64,000 nt of DNA from Shinisaurus crocodilurus (GCA_021292165.1 CM037877.1:205944715-206008714), one strand, 5' to 3'. Positions 1 through 11,487 are shown, counted from the first letter of the stretch. Program-made: numbers and translations. Notes: a model not told the origin generated them from the letters alone.

Positions 1-128
1 CTGCTCGCTGCACTGCTCCTGGCTGGCCCATTCTCCCAACCCAGCTAGACTGACGGGCTGCCATGAATGGGTGCACAAGAGGATCATTGTGATGAAGGCA
101 TTGTGTAAGCCAGGGCTAGGCAGGCTGG

Positions 129-208
129 TGCCCTCCAGAAGTTTTGGACTACAGCTCCCATCAGCCCCAGCCAGCATGGACCATGGTAAAGGATTGTGGG
201 AGTTGTTA
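129..208. mobile_element. hAT MITE relic, hairpin core only
   Basis: The stretch holds the familiar palindromic core in which a half reading CCTCCAGA..TTTTGGACTACA is mirrored by GGGAGTTGTTAGTC. It resembles the core of the neighbouring element at 217-353. Terminal CAGGG ends and a target duplication are not visible, so this is probably an older, eroded copy. Confidence 0.45.
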
Positions 209-216
209 GTCTAAAA

Positions 217-353
217 CTGGGGTGGGCGGAAATTAGATCTCCAGATGTTTTGGACTTCAATGCCCAGCATTCCCGACCATTGGCCATGCTGGCAGGGACT
301 TCTGGGAGTTGAAGTCCAAAAACATCTGGAGATCTACCTTCTACCCACCCCTG
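217..353. mobile_element. hAT-type MITE with 8-bp target duplication (7/8)
   Basis: A 137-bp hairpin element. The right end reads CTACCCACCCCTG and the left end CTGGGGTGGGCGG, so the ends are inverted copies. Inside, CAGATGTTTTGGACTTCAA pairs with the mirrored sequence near 315-335. The flanks GTCTAAAA (209-216) and GTCTAATA (354-361) match at 7 of 8 bases, the target-site length of hAT transposases. It has no coding capacity and would need a transposase supplied in trans. Confidence 0.85.
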
Positions 354-361
354 GTCTAATA

Positions 362-1206
362 CATCTGGAAGGCACCGGGTCGCCTACACTTGGTGTAAGT
401 GGTTTTATTTTCACCTGTGCAGTTTTGGAGACTCTTTGAGTCTCATGCATATGTCAGGAAATAGAAACACCATTTCTCTTAAATCAGTTTCTTCTCTTGG
501 CCTCCTTTGCTGCTGCTGCTGCTGCTGCTGTTCTTCTTCCTCTTCCTCCTCCTCCTCATCATAGTCAACAACCTCAGCCTCTTCGTTTTTGGGGGTCTGG
601 GATGCGTGTGTGTCTTTGCCAAAATTAAGTCAGGGCTCAACTGCGTAAACTTCCCCACTAGACCCTATTTCACCCTTCCTAAAGTTCACTGCCTTGACAA
701 ACTTAGCTAATCTCCTGCAGGGGTGGAAAAGGCTTATTTCAAACTGCTACTCATTCAGGGAACTGGGCTGGGGAGTGGGGGTGGCGGAGGTCTTCCTGAC
801 TGCTGCCTGAAAAGACCCAGGACAATAATACCCCTTTTGTTCTAAGTCAGTGGGTGGGGGTTCGGCGGCAGGAATGAAAGATGGGGGATATTAAAGAAGC
901 AGGTGAAAGACATGTGTCTTCAGCAGCCTCAGATAAGAACCTGCCCCTTCTAATCTGACTGAAGCTTATTATCTTTCTGCCACAGTCATTACTATTTTAA
1001 TATTAGATGCAAGAAAAGAAAACGGCATGAGACAACAACCGTAAGATGCTGCTTTAAAGCAGCAGCAAATTCAAAAGTAAAGCTGACAAGCCAGTGGCAT
1101 CCATAAGCCCACCGGCTCCATCAGGTTTGTGAAAGAGGAATTCGGTCCTTCAGCCACAACTGTCCAAATGTTTACAGCCTGTAATGTGTCCAGGATCGAG
1201 GTAGTC
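362..1206. other. No gene seen; CTG/TTC/CCT microsatellite inside
   Basis: No coding or structured RNA feature is visible. Positions 508-557 form a compound trinucleotide tract, (TGC)n followed by TTC and CCT units. The reading frames crossing it encode low-complexity leucine or phenylalanine runs and are not genes. Confidence 0.6.
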
Positions 1207-1214
1207 CTCTAGAG

Positions 1215-1555
1215 CAGGGGTGGGTAATACGCAGCCCGTGGGGTTGCATGTAAAGTCCCCCCAGTCTATTTCACAGTCCCCCCTGTATCCCAAGTTGCCA
1301 CTGCCAAATTCCTGCCAAATTTCAGTGGCAATGCAGTGGGCGGGAGCAAAAAAGCCACATTTTCACTTTATTCCACTTTATTCTTTTGTAGTAGCTCCCC
1401 GCAAGCCTTGTTTTAAAGTAAAAGTGTGGCTTTTTTGCTGCTGATGATGATTAAATTTTGCGGTGGCAGCAATTTCAGCAGCAGCATATGAACACCCTGG
1501 TGGGTTTCAGAGGTCAGAAATTGGCCCCTGGACCCTCTGAAGTTGCCCACCCCTG
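1215..1555. mobile_element. hAT-type non-autonomous element, perfect 8-bp TSD
   Basis: The element starts CAGGGGTGGGTAATACGCAG and ends AGTTGCCCACCCCTG. It is flanked on both sides by CTCTAGAG (1207-1214 and 1556-1563), an exact 8-bp duplication. The 341-bp interior has no transposase reading frame. A related element with a more degraded duplication lies at 44716-45011. Confidence 0.93.
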
Positions 1556-1744
1556 CTCTAGAGTGTATAGCACAGGCAGCACTTTCCTTGTGACTGGATT
1601 TCATAGGCACTGCTCTAATATAAAATACAATACAGAACAGTATTTAATAATATTTGGCAGTGGAATAAACAAGTGTGTCAGCAGTGCTGTGGTGGAGGCA
1701 TGAATTCTGAGAGATGGGAAGGGGGGCCAGGGTACTACTACTTG

Positions 1745-1990
1745 AAGGACTGCTGGCTGCATCCACATGAAGCTGCCTTGGCCTTAAGTTTGGCCACAGA
1801 GGCCCTGCTCGTAGATCTGCCAGTGGGTTCAATCAGATTGGCGTGCACAAGAGACAGGGCTTTTTGGTTGTGGCCCCATCTGGAACACCCTCCCTCAGGA
1901 GTATGTTTAGCTTCCTTCATGTTTTCTTTTATGTGGGTCCTAAAGAATTTTTTAAAATTTCAACCTGCTTTTGGGTAAAAAGGAGGGGCT
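1745..1990 (+). pseudogene. L2-type LINE ORF2 C-terminus, relic
   Basis: The text around 1790-1920 decodes, with frameshifts, to the C-terminal pattern seen in the better L2-like copies of this window: a ..RDRAFxVVAPxLWN.. segment and downstream basic residues. It is followed by a T-rich 3' untranslated remnant. The reading frame is broken several times. Assignment to L2 rests on that motif only. Confidence 0.5.
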
Positions 1991-2009
1991 GGATTGTACA
2001 TTTTAAAAT

Positions 2010-3540
2010 TAAAATTGCTCTGGACAACAGGGAGGTATTAGCAGGCTTGGGGAACCCCAAGGATTGCAGATGTACAAAAGAATAATAATTTTTAAAAACA
2101 CTCTAAAAGGGTGTGGGGAGCCTAAAACAGGCCAACGAGGACTGAGCATGCTCACTGGGCAGAGAACGCTGACTGTTGGGGGAAAGGGGTGGAGGGAAAT
2201 GGAAGAGACTATACTGGAAAGGAGCATGGCTGGCGGGGTGAAATTTCGTTACTGCTCTCACTTGTACTCCTATAATCCCTAACCAGATAGCACTTCCAAA
2301 ACACAGTGCAGGTCACATTCAACACTTACCAAGCTGGAATATGTGTAGATATCTCATCCCATGATAATGGACAGAGAGGTAGCCTTGCTGCAGTTTATAG
2401 CCCTATAGGAAATACAAGCACTAGAGAGGGAGAACACACTGAATGGGTTGAGCTTCCTGGGAAGAACTAGGAAGTAGTTGAGGGCAACATCCACCGCCTC
2501 AGGAGAGAGTGGCCACAGCCTGAGAGAACTCTGTATTGGGTTCTTTGTTTAAATACAACCCGTAAGTTCGTTTGGAAGCAGAGTCTGTTTGAATCTGTGG
2601 GGTTACATCCACCAACTTTGAAACACGGTGGTAGTGGTGACTGAATCCTAGACAGAAGACAAATAACAAACTGAGTAGAGAAAGAGAAAGAGAGGGTGAA
2701 AATGGAAGGCCTGAAGCCACCAAGCACATTAAACCTGCAACTTGTAGGGATGTGCTGATGCTGGGAAGTCCGGCTCATTTGAGCTCGATGGACTTCCTGT
2801 CTGTTTCCGATCTGATGATCAGAAGCAGGCCGAGTTGGGTTATTTTCAGCAGAGAGGCTTCAGTTTGTGTATTTTTTAATGTTCAGGAAATTTGTGCAAA
2901 TGGCGCAAGTGCCTGAAAGCTGCTAAGTGCCTCAAAGATGAGCAAGGAGTTCTTGTTGTTCTTGTTGTTGTCAAGAGGAGTTTTGATAACAACAAAGCAA
3001 AACAAAAAATGCCTCTCTCTCAGCTTTCAGGCCCTCAGCAGGCAGCAGCATTGGAAAGCCCCAAGGGAGGAAGTCTTGGCTAAGTCCTCTAGGTGGCTTT
3101 CCAAGAAGCTCAAGCTGCTGGAGAGGCTGCAAAGACAGAACCGGGTAAAAATGATAAAAGAAGGAAGAAGGAGCATGCATGAACCCCTCAGCTGCCTCCT
3201 TACAGTAAGGTAAGCGCTGAAGCCCTGCACCCTGAGAGAGGTCCCCAGAATTCTCAACATCCCAACGAAAGAGGCAGAAAAACGGCTTCCTCTTTTGCAG
3301 GGAAACGAAGGGGTTGCGAGAGGGCAGGTGGGGTTTTGGCACAGCACTACTTATTTCTCTCTCCGTTGTCGTGCGAACGCAGCGAACCCAGTCACTGAAA
3401 CAAGAGGGCTCTCTGGCAGTAGGGAAGCCTATGCCTGTGGTTGCTTGACAGACTATGCACCTGGAATGAGGGTTGTAGTGAACCCGTGCATCACAGTAGG
3501 GTTTATTCAGGCAGTGTTGGCACGTGCTGTGCATGTGTTG
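2010..3540. other. No gene seen
   Basis: Unremarkable sequence without recognisable protein domains. A minus-strand open frame of 191 codons (2971-3546) shows no family motif and no codon pattern I trust. Around 2090-2190 and 8860-8940 there is a weakly shared stretch (GAGGACTGAGCATGCTCA type), likely an old dispersed repeat. Confidence 0.5.
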
Positions 3541-3545
3541 GTGCA

Positions 3546-3610
3546 ACCTTCTCCAACATGGTGCCCTCCAGGTGTGTTAGATGGCAATTCTCATCCGCAG
3601 CTAGCATGAC
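3546..3610. mobile_element. hAT MITE fragment
   Basis: AACATGGTGCCCTCCAGGTG followed by TTAGATGGCAATTCTCATC resembles one half of the 137-bp MITE family at 217-353. The mirrored half is missing, so no ends or target duplication can be placed. Confidence 0.4.
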
Positions 3611-4681
3611 ACTGAGGTGAGGCCTGACTTTCTGAATGCCGTGCGTGCCTCGTTTGACAAACCACTTTTTATGGTGGTGGTGCGGAGACCTGTAGTCTGT
3701 GGCCAGGCTAAACTAATATTACTTTCTGTATCATCCCCAGAGCCTGCCAGATGTACTCTTGCACCAAACCAATCTTGACCTGACATTTTTTTCAATCCTG
3801 CAGCCCCTCCATACCCTTCTAATGGTGGGGCAGAAGGTGATTGATTAAGTGTGGAATAGCTAAAGGGACAGTGTTTGCTTGCATCTTCAGGATTTTCTGG
3901 GACTGCAGTGGGTGTTTTTGGCCAGAAGCTGCCAGTGCCTTTTCACCAGCCACCACATCCTCTGCCACCCCATAAGAAGAAAGTGTGGCATGTTTGGTGT
4001 GCATGCAGGATGATGTCACGGGATCTTACTTGCAGGCACACCGTTTAGGCCAGGCAGCAAATCACAGTTTTCAGCAGTAGATCATCAGTAATTCCAGGAG
4101 TTGGCTGAACCTATGCCAAAATTCTCTAGGGAGGAGAAGAGGCAGGTTTCAAGACAGCCTTAGTTGTGTTACAAGTATAATGGTGGATAAAATTCACTTA
4201 ATATCTCCAAGGGGTAATATCATTTAAGGTACTTTCAAAAGAAGAAACGACACATCAAGTTAAGGCTGTCATGTCAGGGCCTACAATGCCTGGTGATTAT
4301 CACACAAATAATATTGTTGTGGTGGGTTTGCTGTCTTATTACTGTGAATGGGTCTGTCACTGTGGTTTTGCCTAAAGTGACTCTGGATGGGAGCTGGGGA
4401 TTTGACAAGTGAAACATAATGCTTCTTTAATGGCTATGAATGTTTCTCTGAATGGGCAGTTCACACAGGTGGGAGGAGGGCTGGAGGCATAAAACAGGTG
4501 GAATGCTTGAGTGATTTTGTGAGAAAGAAGAAATGGCAGGTTTTGGAGCTGGAGAGAGAGGTGAGTTGGGTGAAGCACCTTGCGGTGCAGAGACCTGATG
4601 TGGAGTTGCAGATCTGCTGACTTGTTGGAGCGCCTCTTTGCCTCCACTTATATGTACTGTAATTACTTGTATGTAATTATT
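3611..4681. other. No gene seen
   Basis: No recognisable repeat, exon or RNA. Open frames here are short and overlap on both strands as expected by chance. Confidence 0.5.
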
Positions 4682-4689
4682 CACCCGGT

Positions 4690-4959
4690 CAGGGCCGGCC
4701 CTACCATTAGGCAGAGTGAGGCAGTTGCCTCAGGCAGCAGATGCCAGGAGGTGGCAGCAAGGTGCAGGAGGAGAGAGCTGTGGGCTGCCCAGGCTGCCCT
4801 GCATCCCCTAAGGCCTGCTGCCTTCAGGTGTTGTGGAGGATGTTGTCCCATTGCCAGTACTGAAGAAAGATTAAAGTCTAGCTAGCTTTTCTACATGGAA
4901 TGGGTGGGGTGCCATCTCGTCCTTTGCCTCAGGCAGCAAAATATCTTGAGCCAGCCCTG
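4690..4959. mobile_element. hAT-type MITE, GCCTCAGGCAGC family, copy 1
   Basis: Starts CAGGGCCGGCCCTACCATTA and ends TTGAGCCAGCCCTG. The flanks CACCCGGT and TACCTGGT match at 6 of 8 bases. Both ends carry TGCCTCAGGCAGCA, itself a palindrome. A second copy with an exact duplication is at 54613-54885, which confirms the boundaries. No coding capacity. Confidence 0.85.
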
Positions 4960-4967
4960 TACCTGGT

Positions 4968-5888
4968 CACCATAGGCAACAAGAAATTTCATGCCGGCAC
5001 CTGAGTGGGTGGGAGGAGCAAGGGTGGAGGAAGGAAACACCTGGTGCATATCTGTGCTAGCTGTGGAGGAAGAAGGCAAGCTCCTTTCTCTGAGGCTAAC
5101 ATGGATGGAAATGCTCCATCCATCCTAGGCCGGCTGGCCTGCTTTGTAGGAGACAATTTTTTCAATTTTTCTTTTTTTTTTTTTTACTATCCTGCTAAGA
5201 AGCTAGTAGATTTTTTTTCCAGGCTAGTAACTTTTCTGGCTTTATATACAAGGCTGGCCTATATGTTTGTCAACAAATATCACAAAGGGACTGTAGATCT
5301 CAGGTGTGTGATCTCATCCAAAGGAAACCAAAACCAGTAGTGCTTCCCTTGGAACCTCTCACCGATCGCTCGGGCAACTTGGGAATGTGTAACAGTATTT
5401 TATTGGTTTACCTTGCATTTCCTCCTTGCTTTCAAAGGTTGAGCATTTGGGAAAATCTGGATCGCAGCTTTGCATTTTAACATGTATTGTAAGCGTATAT
5501 CTATGTATTTAGAGAAGGAGGGAGAGCCTTAAAACAGTAGGAGTTCTCGTTTTTAAATTTCATCTTCCTGAAAACTGATGTTTATTAATTAGTGCTGACA
5601 TTAATTTATCACATTTAATACTAGGGGATTCAAACAATAATCTAGACAATTATTCTGTCTTATTTAAAAGGTTATTGTATATATAGTTCTCATTAAGCTG
5701 CGTTTTGAGAGATGACACCATTTAGTTTAAGTCTGATATATGCTTTTATAAAATTATAGCTCAATCCAGAGATCAGGACTACATGGGCACAATGGATATT
5801 AATGAGCAACCCCCCCCCCCTGCAGTTGTGCCAATGCAGCCCTGGAATGCTGCGCTCATATCTTAATCATTATTACTACTGAGTTTCA
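4968..5888. other. No gene seen; poly-T and A/T-rich DNA
   Basis: There is a T-rich run at about 5160-5185 and a poly-C run at 5811-5820. No exon, RNA gene or clear repeat could be assigned. Confidence 0.5.
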
Positions 5889-5890
5889 AA

Positions 5891-6051
5891 GATTTCATAG
5901 ATTATAGAGTTGGAAGGAGCCTACAAGGCTATCGAGTCCAACCCCCTGCTCAGCGCAGGAAACTAGAGGAGGGGTCTCCCATCCAAGTAATAACCAGGCC
6001 TGACCCTGCTTAGCTTTCCACGCTCAGACAAGCTGAGCCAGCGTGAGCCAC
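5891..6051 (-). mobile_element. 5S-rRNA-derived SINE with CR1-like 3' tail
   Basis: Read on the minus strand, the head matches the internal promoter region of 5S rRNA: GAAAGCTAAGCAGGGTCAGG, then CCTGGTTATTACTTGGATGG, the A-box/IE/C-box region used by TFIIIA. The second half (GCAGGGGGTTGGACTCGATA and CCTTCCAACTCTATAATC) is the CR1 LINE 3' end found at 22640-22735. Being a fusion, it is a retroposon and not a 5S rRNA gene. Other copies lie at 12564, 13737, 25078 and 38731. Confidence 0.9.
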
Positions 6052-6191
6052 AGGCCTTTATGACTTTTCAGGATACAAATGCTTTACAGTTCTTACCCCA
6101 TTTATTGCTGGAATAATTATCGTGGATAGGATGATCAGCAGCTACTGGCTAAATAGAACGCCCATATTCAGAAGCAGTATGTACCTGAAAG

Positions 6192-6369
6192 CCGAGGAGG
6201 CTGCTGGTCCCATTTCGGTGGGGCTCCTAATCCATTGCAGGTTTTATTTGGAGCTGTATAGGTATTCTGGGGATGGAGTTAAACACCATTGATAGCTCCT
6301 ATAAAGCGGCAAATAAAACCTGCAATGGATTAGGAGCCCCACCAAAATAGGAGTCACCAGCCTCCCCTG
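6192..6369. mobile_element. hAT-type MITE with long inverted repeats, copy 1
   Basis: Two arms of about 50 bp are mirrored: GTGGGGCTCCTAATCCATTG on the left and its reverse complement at about 6325-6345. The right end is AGCCTCCCCTG; the left end CCGAGGAGGCTG has lost the usual CAGGGG. Flanks CCTGAAAG and CCTGAAAA match 7 of 8. A second copy with exact target duplication is at 51463-51677. Confidence 0.85.
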
Positions 6370-6384
6370 CCTGAAAACCATTGC

Positions 6385-6641
6385 TCAGGGGGGGGGCACA
6401 GGGTTGGGGGTGTCCATTGCCATCATGCCTTGCTTGAGACTGTTCAGTGTTGGAAAGAGGATCCTGGACTGATGGCCCCTTGGTCTGATCCAGCAGAGAT
6501 CTTCATATGTTCCTAATCCTGTGAGGTGGGTTAGGCTGAGAGACAACAATTTGCTCAAAGGTGCCAAGTAAGCATCATAGCTGGGGATGCATGAGCCTGG
6601 GTCTCCCAACTTTTGCCCCAAGATGGATCCCCTATCTGTAT
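6385..6641. other. No gene seen
   Basis: Contains a run of G (6389-6396). Phrases such as GATCCAGCAGAGATCTTCATATGTTCC resemble the antisense tail of reptile LINE-derived repeats but are too short for a firm call. Confidence 0.35.
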
Positions 6642-6649
6642 CAGCATAG

Positions 6650-6769
6650 CACGGGTGGGCAACTTGTGGCCCTCCAGATGTCTTGGACTAGAAGTCTCAC
6701 CAGCCTTAGCCAGCATTGCCAAATGGTGAGGGATGATGGGAGTTGTAGGTCACAAGGTGCCCACCCCTG
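6650..6769. mobile_element. hAT-type MITE, hairpin
   Basis: Ends are inverted copies: CACGGGTGGGCAACTTGTGG on the left and CACAAGGTGCCCACCCCTG on the right. The core again has CCTCCAGATGTCTTGGACTA mirrored by GGGAGTTGTAG. Flanking 8-mers CAGCATAG and TAGGATAT agree at only 5 of 8 positions, so this is an old insertion. Confidence 0.75.
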
Positions 6770-6779
6770 TAGGATATGG

Positions 6780-7250
6780 TTGCACAACAGTCCCTGTGCA
6801 GATCCTCTCACTGGTGTGTCCAGCAACCCGGTGTACAGCTTCAGTGTTGCAGTCAGAGGCAAGGCTGGGACTAGTTGGGAGATGGGGATATGCCATCTCC
6901 TCTGCTTTCGGAAAGGATTTCTGAACTGCCTGACAGGGTTCACAGTAGGCTTCACCCCATGCACAACAGGCTTGATTGGCCATATAACACTGCTGAGGAA
7001 GCCCTTGATCCATTTACCTTAGGGCCAAGCTTTACATCCGTATCTAGAAGCTGCATTCCCCCACCCCCTTATCTAGAGTAGGTGCAGGGGCCCTGATTCC
7101 GACTGGGCCCATAGGGTGTGTGTGTGTGAGGGAGAGAGGGGGGAAGAGTTATAGCCCCCATACACTAGGGCCCTGATCCAGATGATGCTCCCTGTGCCTA
7201 CTCTAGAGTAAAAATGAAAAGAAGACATAGCTGTTAGAGATGGATTTAAA
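6780..7250. other. No gene seen
   Basis: No recognisable element. A short TG run lies at 7118-7129. Confidence 0.45.
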
Positions 7251-7253
7251 GTA

Positions 7254-7535
7254 CAGTAAAACCTTGGATTGCAAGTAACTTGGTCTGCAAGGGTTTTGCA
7301 AGACAAGCACATTTTTAAAATAAATTTTAACTTGATAAACAAGCGATGTCTTGCAATACAAGTACTGTAGTACGGTCAAGAAAAATGAAGACTTTACACT
7401 ATCATTCTTTATTGCAGCTTAAATTAAAAATGTGTGTACAAATTTCTTATGGGGAATTTCGCTTTGATATACAGGTGCTTTGGATTACAAGCACGTTTCC
7501 GGAACGAATTATGCTTGCAATCCAAGGTATTACTG
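7254..7535. mobile_element. Tc1/mariner (Tigger-like) non-autonomous element
   Basis: Left end CAGTAAAACCTTGGATTGCA and right end TTGCAATCCAAGGTATTACTG are inverted repeats. The element is flanked by TA on both sides (7252-7253 and 7536-7537), the target site of the Tc1/mariner superfamily. Inside, AACTTGATAAACAAGCGATG and GGGGAATTTCGCTTTGATAT are typical of Tigger-like non-autonomous elements. It is 282 bp and lacks a transposase frame. Confidence 0.9.
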
Positions 7536-7537
7536 TA

Positions 7538-8550
7538 ATGTATGTTTTGACCCACATGGCCAAACTATAGGTTACTTTAGAATTCTGTGACGGGAACTCC
7601 CGGTGTAATTTTCTTCTTCACAAAGCAGCCACAGGCCCCCTGATTTGGGTCAGGGCCACAGTGGGTGGCTGTAACCTGTTGCTCCTGTGCAGATCTCCCC
7701 TGCCCCCGTTTTAAATCCTCCCCCGAAGCTGATATTAACTGCAGAGAGAAAAAGATATGAGGCCAATGTTTTCTTGCGCCCATATTTCGCCCTCTGTGTC
7801 TAATAGCAACTTGGGTGGGGTATTTGGATTGGGATTCCCTATGACTCAGTGGAAAGGGTTGGATGCCACCCTGGTGCAAGAGCCCCAATATAAATCTTTC
7901 CCCTCACCCCACAGCTGCTTTTGAAAGAAGAAACTTTATTTTGAGAAATGTATTTTGAGAGTTCCAGTCACAGGACGGGTGTACTTTTCTCCTTAGGGGA
8001 CTGTAGTTTTAAGCAGTGACCGGGAGGTGGGGGAAAAACAGAATGATGTTCCTGCTAGTTGATTTCTATTCTTGCCTTTCAAAAATAGGTACTTTTGAAG
8101 GTAGGTACTTTCGGCCCCTGCTCATGAAAGGGCAGCAAATGCTTAGTTGTTTAATGTGTGGTTATTGTATTTTTACTGCCAGGGATGGGGAATTGGGGAG
8201 AGGGGCTTGTGGGGCTTTCTGCATCCTGTGCCAAAATGACTTGCCTGGCTTTGGGTACTGTGCACCTTGAATTGGTGGGGGGGGCACCCTTTGTGTCTTT
8301 GGCCCACCCTGGGCACCTCCTTCCAGTGTGTCTCTTATTGGGGGACTTATTGGGGACTGCACAGCTCTTTCAGCATTGCCTGTGGAGTCTTCCCATGTGT
8401 GGCCTTTTAGAACTTGCAGAGGGATCACACTTTCTTTCAGCTGAGGCTATTATGCAGCTTCTCTGGGCATGTCCCTTTGGAGTTTGCCTGTGAGCATCAA
8501 AGGCTGGGAAGTTGCTCTCCACAAAACAGCCTTAAAACAACCAGTGATTT
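7538..8550. other. No gene seen
   Basis: Open frames on both strands overlap (for example 8158-8493 plus and 8162-8428 minus) and have no recognisable domain. G-rich runs lie at 8275-8283. Nothing else can be supported. Confidence 0.5.

Positions 8551-8553
<3 letters not shown>

Positions 8554-8584
<31 letters not shown>
8554..8584. repeat. (CA)n microsatellite
   Basis: An uninterrupted dinucleotide tract of about 15 CA units. Likely length-polymorphic. Confidence 0.97.
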
Positions 8585-8586
<2 letters not shown>

Positions 8587-8997
8587 ACAAACAGATTGCC
8601 TACCTTTAAGATTTAAAGTTCTAGCATGGAGAAAAGGCAACTTGCCACGTGAGAATCAAAGCTGATGATATCATCATCTGAATCATGTCACTCCTTCTAA
8701 AGAGTGAACTCAGGTGGTGAATGCCAGCAGCCAAAATGGGGCCGCTGAGAAACAAGAAGGAGGTATATCAATATACTTGTTCAAGGTTTGCAGTAGTACA
8801 AAATAATCTTTTTCAAAATCCTAAAATGGCATAACTGCCCCCCCCCCCCCCAAGAAAAGCAGACCTAGTGAGGACTGAGGATGCTCAGTAGCCATGAAAT
8901 GTAGAGTGACAGTTGGGGTTTGTTTTTGTTTTTTTTAGAAAAGTGGGGGGTGGCGGATCCCAGAGGCAAGCATGGCTGACTGGAACCCTAAGCAAAG

Positions 8998-9135
8998 CCA
9001 CTTTATTTATTTATTTATTTACAACATTTATATACTGCTCCACGTCTAAACAGATTCTGGAGTGGTGAACAATAAAAGATAAAAAGAATAAAACACCATA
9101 TTAAAAGTTTAAAAAAATATATATCCAGAATATCA
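8998..9135 (-). mobile_element. L2-type LINE 3' end fragment (antisense)
   Basis: Begins with a TTTA tetranucleotide run, then ACAACATTTATATACTGCTC and GAGTGGTGAACAATAAAAG. Read on the minus strand this is the 3' terminus with an (AAAT)n tail of an L2-like LINE. Similar tails occur at 12483-12556 and 36850-37000. Confidence 0.6.
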
Positions 9136-9950
9136 ATAAAAACTGTGGCTGGTCAATCACAGAAGGCTTCTTGAAATAAAGATGTTTTCAGCAGGCGCTG
9201 AAGGAATACATTGCTGTGTTGTGTTTTGTTGCAGGTCCCATGTGGAACCTCTGTTCACAAGTGAGGTTTGCCCCACTGAAAGGGTTGCTACATGTGTCTC
9301 CAGCGACTACAGGAAAAGACACTCCCCCATTTGCCTGGTCCAGGAAGTACACTGCTGTGGATGGAGAAGCAATACTGCATTTCTGCTAGGAAATATCTGT
9401 GCATTGGTGAGACAAAAAGTGAATGTGAATGCAAATCTAGCTTCCTGAATAGGACCTCCGTTGACTTAAAACTGGATTCCTGTGCATTCAGAACTACATT
9501 GTGGTCATCCACAAACAGCACACAAGAGGCTATACTGGATTCTTTACTTCACTTGGCTGCAAATCTTAGATAAGGCAAGTGACTAATCCAAGTACATGAT
9601 ACTGGCATTATAACTCAGCATCTGAAACGTTTAGCATCCAAAACTGTGGTGTTAGGCAGCTATTCTTGGCACTTCTGATAACATGTTTGTAAACACGTCA
9701 AATTATAGACAGATATCGTGACACCATACTTAAGGCAGTGCTAAAGAACTAGACAAGAATAAGCCAGATTTCCCTGTATTGCACAAAGTATCTCCTGAAA
9801 ACTGTCATTTTTTCAGTAGATCTGCAAAGATCTGCAGATATACACCTAGCAACTGAAATTGCTGGGTCTTGGATTATTCAAGTCTATTTTTATTAGTACT
9901 CTGCTTGCTTTGGGATACTTTCTTGAAAAATAGAAATCCCAATTTATATG
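9136..9950. other. No gene seen
   Basis: No recognisable repeat or exon. Reading frames at 9182-9573 on both strands are short and share no known motif. Confidence 0.45.
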
Positions 9951-10053
9951 TACTACTAGCTTTTTTTACCCGGCGTTGCCCGGGTTGTCATTTTCCTATA
10001 GGCACTATTTGTTCGAAATTCCTTAAGGTAGCTGTCCGCTGTTTGGAATCCCA

Positions 10054-10392
10054 GCTCCCCCAGGATTACACAAAGAAATCCCAGCTCCCCCGGGACTGCA
10101 CAATGAGATCCCAGCTCCCCCGGGACTACACAATGAAGAATTCCCTGTGTCGTCGTCGTCCCCGGTACTACACAGTGAAATCTCTGTTTCCCTCCCCCCC
10201 GGGACTATGCAACAATGTTTTCCCTGTGTCCCCCCCCCCCCGGACCACACAATGAAATCCCTGCTCTCCCCACCCCTGGGACCACACAATGAAATCCCTG
10301 CTCCCCCCCCCCAGACCACACAACAATGAATTCCGTGCTGCCCCCCCAGGATGACACAATGAAATCCCTGTCGTCCCCCCGGGACTACACGG
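10054..10392 (+). repeat. C-rich minisatellite, block 1
   Basis: About ten imperfect units of the form GGGACTACACAATGAAATCC followed by CTG/CAGCT and a run of C. Units vary in the length of the C run and by small insertions such as ACAACAATG. One unit carries a CGTCGTCGTC expansion at 10150-10160. Confidence 0.9.
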
Positions 10393-10649
10393 TGGCGTTG
10401 CCCAGGTTGTCATTTTCCTATAGGCACTGTTAGTTTGAAATTCCCCACCCCACCCCCCCAGTGTAGGCTCCGGCTGCAGTTCATATGAACATTCTGTTTG
10501 GACGTAGGAGAGATTTGCATATCCGCTTCTGATTGGGCCCCTGTGGCAGTGCATACCAACATTCTAAATGCAGTTGGAGCTATTTGCATAATCGCTCCTA
10601 TAGGCACTATTTGTTCGAAATTCCTTAGTAGCTGTCCGCTGTTTGGAAT

Positions 10650-10804
10650 CCCTGCTCCCCTGGGACTACCAGCTCCCCCAGGACTGCACGATGAAATCCC
10701 AGCTCCCACGGGACTACCAGCTCCCCCGGGACTGCACAATGAAATCCCTGCTTCCCCCATCCTGGACCACACAATGAAATCCCTGTTCCCCCCTGGGACT
10801 ACAC
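10650..10804 (+). repeat. C-rich minisatellite, block 2
   Basis: About five units of the same monomer as block 1, two of them shortened to GGGACTACCAGCTCCC. The array is cut at GACTACAC by the hAT element that starts at 10805 and resumes after it at 11488. Confidence 0.88.
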
Positions 10805-11487
10805 CAGGGGTCCTCAAACTTTTTAAACAGGGGGCCAGTTCATTGTCCCTCAGACTGTTGGGGGGCCGGACTATAGTTCGAAAAAAATATGAACGAATGG
10901 ATCAAGTTAAAAAAAAGGATCCGGGTCCTTTTTTTTTACTTGATGGGGTGAATTTTTTTCCCCTTAAATGGAAAGTTATTTTATTTATTTATTTATTTCA
11001 TTTTTATACCGCCCAATAGCCGAAGCTCTCTGGGCAGTTTACAGCAATTAACAAGACAGTCCCTGCCCGCAGGCTTACAATCTAAAAAGACACGACACAC
11101 AAGGAAAAAGGAATGGGGAGGGAAGAAGAGGGAATATTAATGAATACTCCTGGCAAAGCTGGTGGCATTTACATATATAGTTGCACAATTGTTTCATGCC
11201 TAACATGAATATACTTTTGTTTTTGCCATCACACAAATGAGCATACTCTGCTTCAATCCAAAGTAGCATTTTTGAAACATTATAAATCTGACTTAGCTAC
11301 ATCAGCTCATACATAAGAGGTAAAACACCACCACTAATTTTTCCATATTATGGAAAAGAATTAAAAGAATCGGCGCTTGAAGCGAAAGAGTTAAAAAAAA
11401 GTCTGCTTCCTCCAATCAGCTGGTGGGCCGGATAAAAAGGCAAGGCGGGCCGGATGTGGCCCGCGGGCCTTAGTTTGAAGACCCCTG
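10805..11487. mobile_element. hAT element, CAGGGGTCCTCAAACTTTTT family, copy A
   Basis: Starts CAGGGGTCCTCAAACTTTTT and ends AGTTTGAAGACCCCTG. Flanked by exact 8-bp copies of GACTACAC (10797-10804 and 11488-11495), a word that belongs to the minisatellite monomer, so the array is older. GGCCGGATGTGGCCCGCGGG near the right end is shared with copy B at 15886-17014. No transposase frame is visible. A LINE 3' fragment is nested inside at about 10976-11150. Confidence 0.95.
10976..11150 (-). mobile_element. LINE 3' end fragment nested in the hAT element
   Basis: A TTTA run followed by TTTTTATACCGCCCAATAGC, AGCTCTCTGGGCAGTTTACA and GCAGGCTTACAATCTAAAAA. The same text lies at 53708-53893, also with the TTTA run first, so both are antisense copies of one LINE 3' end; a plus-strand cousin (TTAGATTGTAAGCCTGAGGG) is at about 40020. 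I place the family near L2 from its tail only. Confidence 0.75.

Noticed and set aside
507..710. Leucine-rich membrane-like peptide
   Set aside because: The leucine run is the translation of a CTG/CTC/TTC microsatellite.
2971..3546. 191-codon open frame on the minus strand
   Set aside because: No recognisable motif, no splice or promoter context, and frames on the other strand overlap it.
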